From assembly GCF_030687715.1 (NCBI RefSeq), contig NZ_CP117445.1, forward strand, positions 1,856,501-1,920,500: a stretch of 64,000 bases of DNA, given 5' to 3'. The position numbers and the translations under genes are program-made. Positions 60,939 through 64,000 of this stretch are shown here, one piece after another. Origin of the DNA: Pseudomonas sp. FP2196. GTDB taxonomy: Bacteria; Pseudomonadota; Gammaproteobacteria; Pseudomonadales; Pseudomonadaceae. The stretch's first letter is position 1, and every line of letters begins with the position of its first letter. The notes under the pieces were generated by a model. That model did not search any database. It had not been told where the DNA came from and was given only the letters and a program-made list of their open reading frames with translations.

Positions 60939-61871
60939 ATGGATCGCCCGCGTTTTCGAAAAGCATTTCTTGCTCCACGCTTCTGGCCGCTCTGGTGCGG
61001 GCTGGGGCTTTTGTGGCTGATCGTGCAATTGCCGTATCCGGCGTTGCTGACCATCGGTCGATTTTTGGGCGCCTTGATGTATCGCGTGGCCGGCGACCGG
61101 CGGCGCATCGCCAAGCGCAATCTTGAGCTGTGCTTCCCGGAAAAATCCGCCGCCGAGCGCAAACGCCTGCTCAAGGCAAACTTCGCCTCCACCGGCATCG
61201 CCTTTTTCGAAATGGCGATGAGCTGGTGGTGGTCCCGCGAGCGTCTGGCGAAACTGGCCCACGTCGAAGGTCTGGAGCATCTGCAAAAGGCCCAGCGCGA
61301 AGGCAAAGGCGTGATCCTCATGGCCGCGCATTTCACCACGCTGGAAATCGGTGCGGCACTGCTCGGTCAGCAACACACCATCGACGGCATGTACCGCGAA
61401 CACAAAAACCCGTTGTTCGACTTTGTCCAGCGCCGTGGTCGGGAGCGACACAACCTCGATTCGCTGGCGGTAGAGCGCGATGACGTGCGTGGCATGCTCA
61501 AGCTGCTGCGTTCGGGCCGGGCGATCTGGTATGCACCGGATCAGGACTACGGCGCCAAGCAAAGCATCTTCGTGCCGCTGTTCGGCATTCAGGCCGCGAC
61601 CGTGACCGCGACCACAAAATTTGCCCGGTTGGGTAAAGCGCTGGTGGTGCCGTTCACTCAGGAACGTCTGGCCGATGGCAGCGGTTATCGCCTGACCATC
61701 CATCCGCCGCTGGAAGACTTCCCTGGCGAGACCGAAGAGGCCGACTGCATCCGCATCAATCAGTGGGTCGAGAGCGCATTGCGTGCTTGCCCCGAGCAAT
61801 ACCTGTGGGCGCATCGCCGCTTCAAGAGCCGTCCACCAGGCGAGCCGAAGCTGTACGCCAAACGCGGTTGA
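60939..61871 (+). CDS. lpxL: Lipid A late acyltransferase LpxL/HtrB family
   Basis: 310 residues, one N-terminal membrane span (WCGLGLLWLIVQLPYPALL). The catalytic HX4E box is in AAHFTTLEIGAALLG, followed by IDGMYREHKNPLFDFVQRRG and WYAPDQDYGAKQSIFVPLFG, all characteristic of lipid A lauroyl/myristoyl acyltransferases. The ATG at 60939 gives MDRPRFRKAFLAPRFW. Whether it adds laurate or 2-hydroxylaurate cannot be told from sequence. Confidence 0.93.
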   Translation: MDRPRFRKAFLAPRFWPLWCGLGLLWLIVQLPYPALLTIGRFLGALMYRVAGDRRRIAKRNLELCFPEKSAAERKRLLKANFASTGIAFFEMAMSWWWSRERLAKLAHVEGLEHLQKAQREGKGVILMAAHFTTLEIGAALLGQQHTIDGMYREHKNPLFDFVQRRGRERHNLDSLAVERDDVRGMLKLLRSGRAIWYAPDQDYGAKQSIFVPLFGIQAATVTATTKFARLGKALVVPFTQERLADGSGYRLTIHPPLEDFPGETEEADCIRINQWVESALRACPEQYLWAHRRFKSRPPGEPKLYAKRG

Positions 61872-61903
61872 ACCAATCCCTATAAGCACCATGGAGTGTT
61901 GCG

Positions 61904-63076
61904 ATGAGCCCAGCGAAACCGGTCACAGGTTTGATTCTTTCCGGCGGCGGGGCTCGGGCGGCGTATCAGGTGGGGGTGCTGGCGGCGATTGCCGAGCTGC
62001 TGCCGTTGGGCGCCGACAATCCGTTTCCGGTGATCGTCGGCACCTCGGCCGGGGCGATCAACGCGGTCAGTCTGGCCAGCGGCGCTACGGATTTTCGCGC
62101 CGCCATCGAACGCCTGACCCTGTTCTGGCAGGGCTTTCGCAGTCATCGCGTGCTGCGCAGTGACTGGCCGGGCGTGATTCGCCAGGCCAGTCGCTTTGTC
62201 AGCCACAGCCTGCTCGGCCTCGGTCGCCAACTGCCGGTGGCGCTGCTCAACAGTTCGCCACTGCGCGACCTGCTCAATGAAAAACTCCATATGCCCGGCA
62301 TCGCCGAGTCCATCGCGCGCAAGCAATTGCACGCGGTGGCGGTGACCGCGTTTGGCTACGAGTCGGGACAAGCGGTGACGTTCTATCAGGGTGGCGGCAA
62401 GATTGATTCGTGGTTGCGCCATCGACGCATCGGTGTGCCGACACAATTGTCGGTGGAGCATCTGCTGGCCAGTTCGGCGATTCCGCTGTTGTTCGCGCCG
62501 GTGAAAATCGGCGAGGAATATTTCGGTGACGGCGCGGTGCGGCAATCGGCACCGATCAGCCCGGCGTTGCACCTTGGCGCCAGTCGAGTGCTGGTGGTGG
62601 GCGTCAGCGGCAACCCGCGCGGGTTCGATCCGGAGCAGCCACTGGAGCGCACCTACACCGGCCAACAGCCGACGCTGGCGCAGATCGGCGGGCACATGCT
62701 CAACAGCACGTTCATTGACAGCCTGGAGGGCGATATCGAGCTGCTTAAGCGTCTCAACCAATTTAGCCAGCTCATGCCAGAAGGTACGCCGACTCGCGAG
62801 TTGGGTGTGGCGCCGGTAGAGGTGTTGGTGATTTCGCCGAGTCAGCCAATCGATGAGATCGCGGCGCGACACAGGCAGGAATTGCCGGCGGCGTTGCGTT
62901 TGTTTTTGCGTGGACCGGGGGCGACCAAGACCAGTGGGGCAGGGGTGTTGAGTTACCTGCTGTTCGAGGCGGGGTATTGCAGCGAATTGATCGATCTGGG
63001 GCGGCGCGATGCGTTGGCCAAGCGTGAGGAGCTTTGCCGTTTTCTGGGGATTGCCGAGGCGGTAGTTCCGGCCTGA
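61904..63076 (+). CDS. Patatin-like phospholipase
   Basis: 390 residues. The oxyanion-hole motif is LILSGGGARAAYQVGV, the nucleophile elbow GTSAGAIN, and the dyad aspartate lies in EYFGDGAVRQSAPISPA. The C-terminal third (LPAALRLFLRGPGATKTSGA) matches the subgroup with DUF3336-like extensions rather than ExoU. There is no signal peptide, so the enzyme probably acts on membrane lipids from the cytoplasm. It follows lpxL by 32 bp and may share its transcript. Confidence 0.92.
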   Translation: MSPAKPVTGLILSGGGARAAYQVGVLAAIAELLPLGADNPFPVIVGTSAGAINAVSLASGATDFRAAIERLTLFWQGFRSHRVLRSDWPGVIRQASRFVSHSLLGLGRQLPVALLNSSPLRDLLNEKLHMPGIAESIARKQLHAVAVTAFGYESGQAVTFYQGGGKIDSWLRHRRIGVPTQLSVEHLLASSAIPLLFAPVKIGEEYFGDGAVRQSAPISPALHLGASRVLVVGVSGNPRGFDPEQPLERTYTGQQPTLAQIGGHMLNSTFIDSLEGDIELLKRLNQFSQLMPEGTPTRELGVAPVEVLVISPSQPIDEIAARHRQELPAALRLFLRGPGATKTSGAGVLSYLLFEAGYCSELIDLGRRDALAKREELCRFLGIAEAVVPA

Positions 63077-63092
63077 GATTTGTGGTGTTGCT

Positions 63093-63186
63093 ATCGCGAT
63101 CGGGCTCACTCCTACGGGGATTTATGTCGTGCGCGCAAACGGCGTCGACAGTGAACCCCCTGTAGGAGCGAGCCTGCTCGCGATGG
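63093..63186. repeat. REP-type inverted pair, family B
   Basis: TCGCGATCGGGCTCACTCCTAC faces GTAGGAGCGAGCCTGCTCGC across 44 bp. It lies between the convergent patatin and Tsx-like genes. Confidence 0.85.
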
Positions 63187-63208
63187 CGTCCTTGCGGACG
63201 CCGCCGGA

Positions 63209-63994
63209 TCAGAAGTGGTACTTGACCAGGAAGCTCGTGGTGCTCTGATTGGTCTTGAACGCACCGGTGTCGTCGATCCCGTACTTGTCTTTCCAGTAGT
63301 CGTACTCAACACCGACATACAACTGCTTCTCGCCGAAACTCAGCGCCTTGCCCAGGTCGTATTTGACCTGTGGGTTGAAGTGCAGGTTGGCGTGGTAATC
63401 GCCCTTGGAGTTGGAGTCGTTGTCGGTCACCCAATCCATGAAGCCGTCGATCAGGATGTCCGACTTGCCCACCGGGATGGTGTAGGACCAGACCGGGGTG
63501 ATCTGCCAGACGTTGTCACCGGCGCGTGCACCTTGGGTGTGGCGCTGGTAGAAGTTCAACTGGAAGTAGTCGAAGCCCGGGATGGCCAGGTCGAAGCCCG
63601 GACCGATCAGGTACGACTCGGTGTCGCCTTCGCCGAACTCGTAGGTCATCGCCAGCAGAACGTCTTTGATCGGGCCGAACTCGATCTTCTGGTCGAGCAC
63701 TTTGCCCAGCGAGATGCGCGGGCTGAACTCACCGTAGTAGGTGTTCGGGCCGTTGCTGAAGTCCTTGCCACCGTTGTAGAAGATCTTGTCGAAGAAGAAG
63801 AAGTTATCCCCGTACTTCCACGCATCGGCGTGCTCGAAGGTGACGGTCTGCTGGATGCGCGGGTTGACCTGGAAGTCCTTGCCATAGAGGTAGGTCAGGC
63901 TGTTGTTCTGCCATTGCAGCAGGCCTTCGGCCATGGCCTGCCCCCCGGCCAACATCGATCCCGCGAGCATCAGGCTGGTGCACATACGTTTCAT
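63209..63994 (-). CDS. OmpK/Tsx-family nucleoside-specific outer membrane channel
   Basis: 261 residues with a signal peptide (LMLAGSMLAGGQAMAEG). The N-terminal WQNNSLTYLYGKDFQVNPR and QTVTFEHADAWKYGDNFFFF are typical of Tsx-like porins. The C-terminus TSFLVKYHF ends in the aromatic residue required for barrel insertion. The gene is complete, with its start 6 bp from the window end, so its promoter is outside. Nucleoside uptake is the family function, and specificity is not established here. Confidence 0.9.
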   Translation of the reverse strand: MKRMCTSLMLAGSMLAGGQAMAEGLLQWQNNSLTYLYGKDFQVNPRIQQTVTFEHADAWKYGDNFFFFDKIFYNGGKDFSNGPNTYYGEFSPRISLGKVLDQKIEFGPIKDVLLAMTYEFGEGDTESYLIGPGFDLAIPGFDYFQLNFYQRHTQGARAGDNVWQITPVWSYTIPVGKSDILIDGFMDWVTDNDSNSKGDYHANLHFNPQVKYDLGKALSFGEKQLYVGVEYDYWKDKYGIDDTGAFKTNQSTTSFLVKYHF

Positions 63995-64000
63995 TCGGTT

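Overview
The window reads as a chromosomal segment of a fluorescent-group Pseudomonas. The support is high GC with strong GC3 bias, dense operons with ATGA-type overlaps, an aerobic-style cobalamin gene order (bluB-cobD-cobC-cobQ-cobP-cobT-phosphatase-cobS), a MxtR-like symporter-kinase hybrid, and two families of REP-type palindromes scattered between genes. Almost all of it looks like core or near-core Pseudomonas DNA. The clearest foreign-looking part is the AT-rich 3' end of an Rhs gene with its small downstream partner (about 39.5-40.4 kb).

Layout. 1-6.9 kb: late cobalamin pathway (lower ligand synthesis, aminopropanol arm, nucleotide loop assembly). 7.0-9.5 kb: a MarR regulator and MFS exporter unit with palindromic operators, a 40-residue membrane peptide, and an exported glutathione-peroxidase-like protein. 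9.6-13.4 kb: a FadL-type porin, a lysozyme-like orphan, a small conserved-looking protein, a gene-poor stretch and a Sel1 protein. 13.4-18.5 kb: rmuC and the large hybrid kinase. 18.7-25.7 kb: transport genes, namely a TetR/MFS divergent pair with a long hairpin at the MFS start codon, a cupin, a TDT channel, an MFS-acyltransferase fusion, a guanidine-II riboswitch with its SMR exporter, and a bile-acid:sodium symporter-type protein. 25.8-27.6 kb: rdgC and a duplicated tRNA-Val/tRNA-Asp pair. 27.7-35.0 kb: a protein with an internally repeated domain, a catalase-like/di-haem cytochrome pair, an FKBP lipoprotein, a YkvA protein and a coupled XRE/unknown/Sel1 trio. 35.2-40.4 kb: Rhs polymorphic toxin and putative immunity gene. 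40.4-45.6 kb: an EAL-CBS-GGDEF protein, prc and a quinone oxidoreductase. 45.7-52.1 kb: an ABC importer with a phosphodiesterase-type hydrolase, a HAD phosphatase and a divergent UTRA regulator. 52.1-64 kb: a dispersed repeat, an M20 amidohydrolase, an MscS channel, an M18 aminopeptidase, rluA, minCDE, lpxL, a patatin and a Tsx-like porin.

The most rewarding targets are the Rhs tail and its partner; the ABC/phosphodiesterase/HAD cluster, whose substrate cannot be read from sequence but whose regulator has a recognisable TGGTCTAG-type operator; the MarR unit, which probably makes a leaderless regulator mRNA controlled by a 16-bp palindrome; and the TetR/MFS hairpin. All functional calls come from reading motifs in the translated sequence. 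No database search was run.
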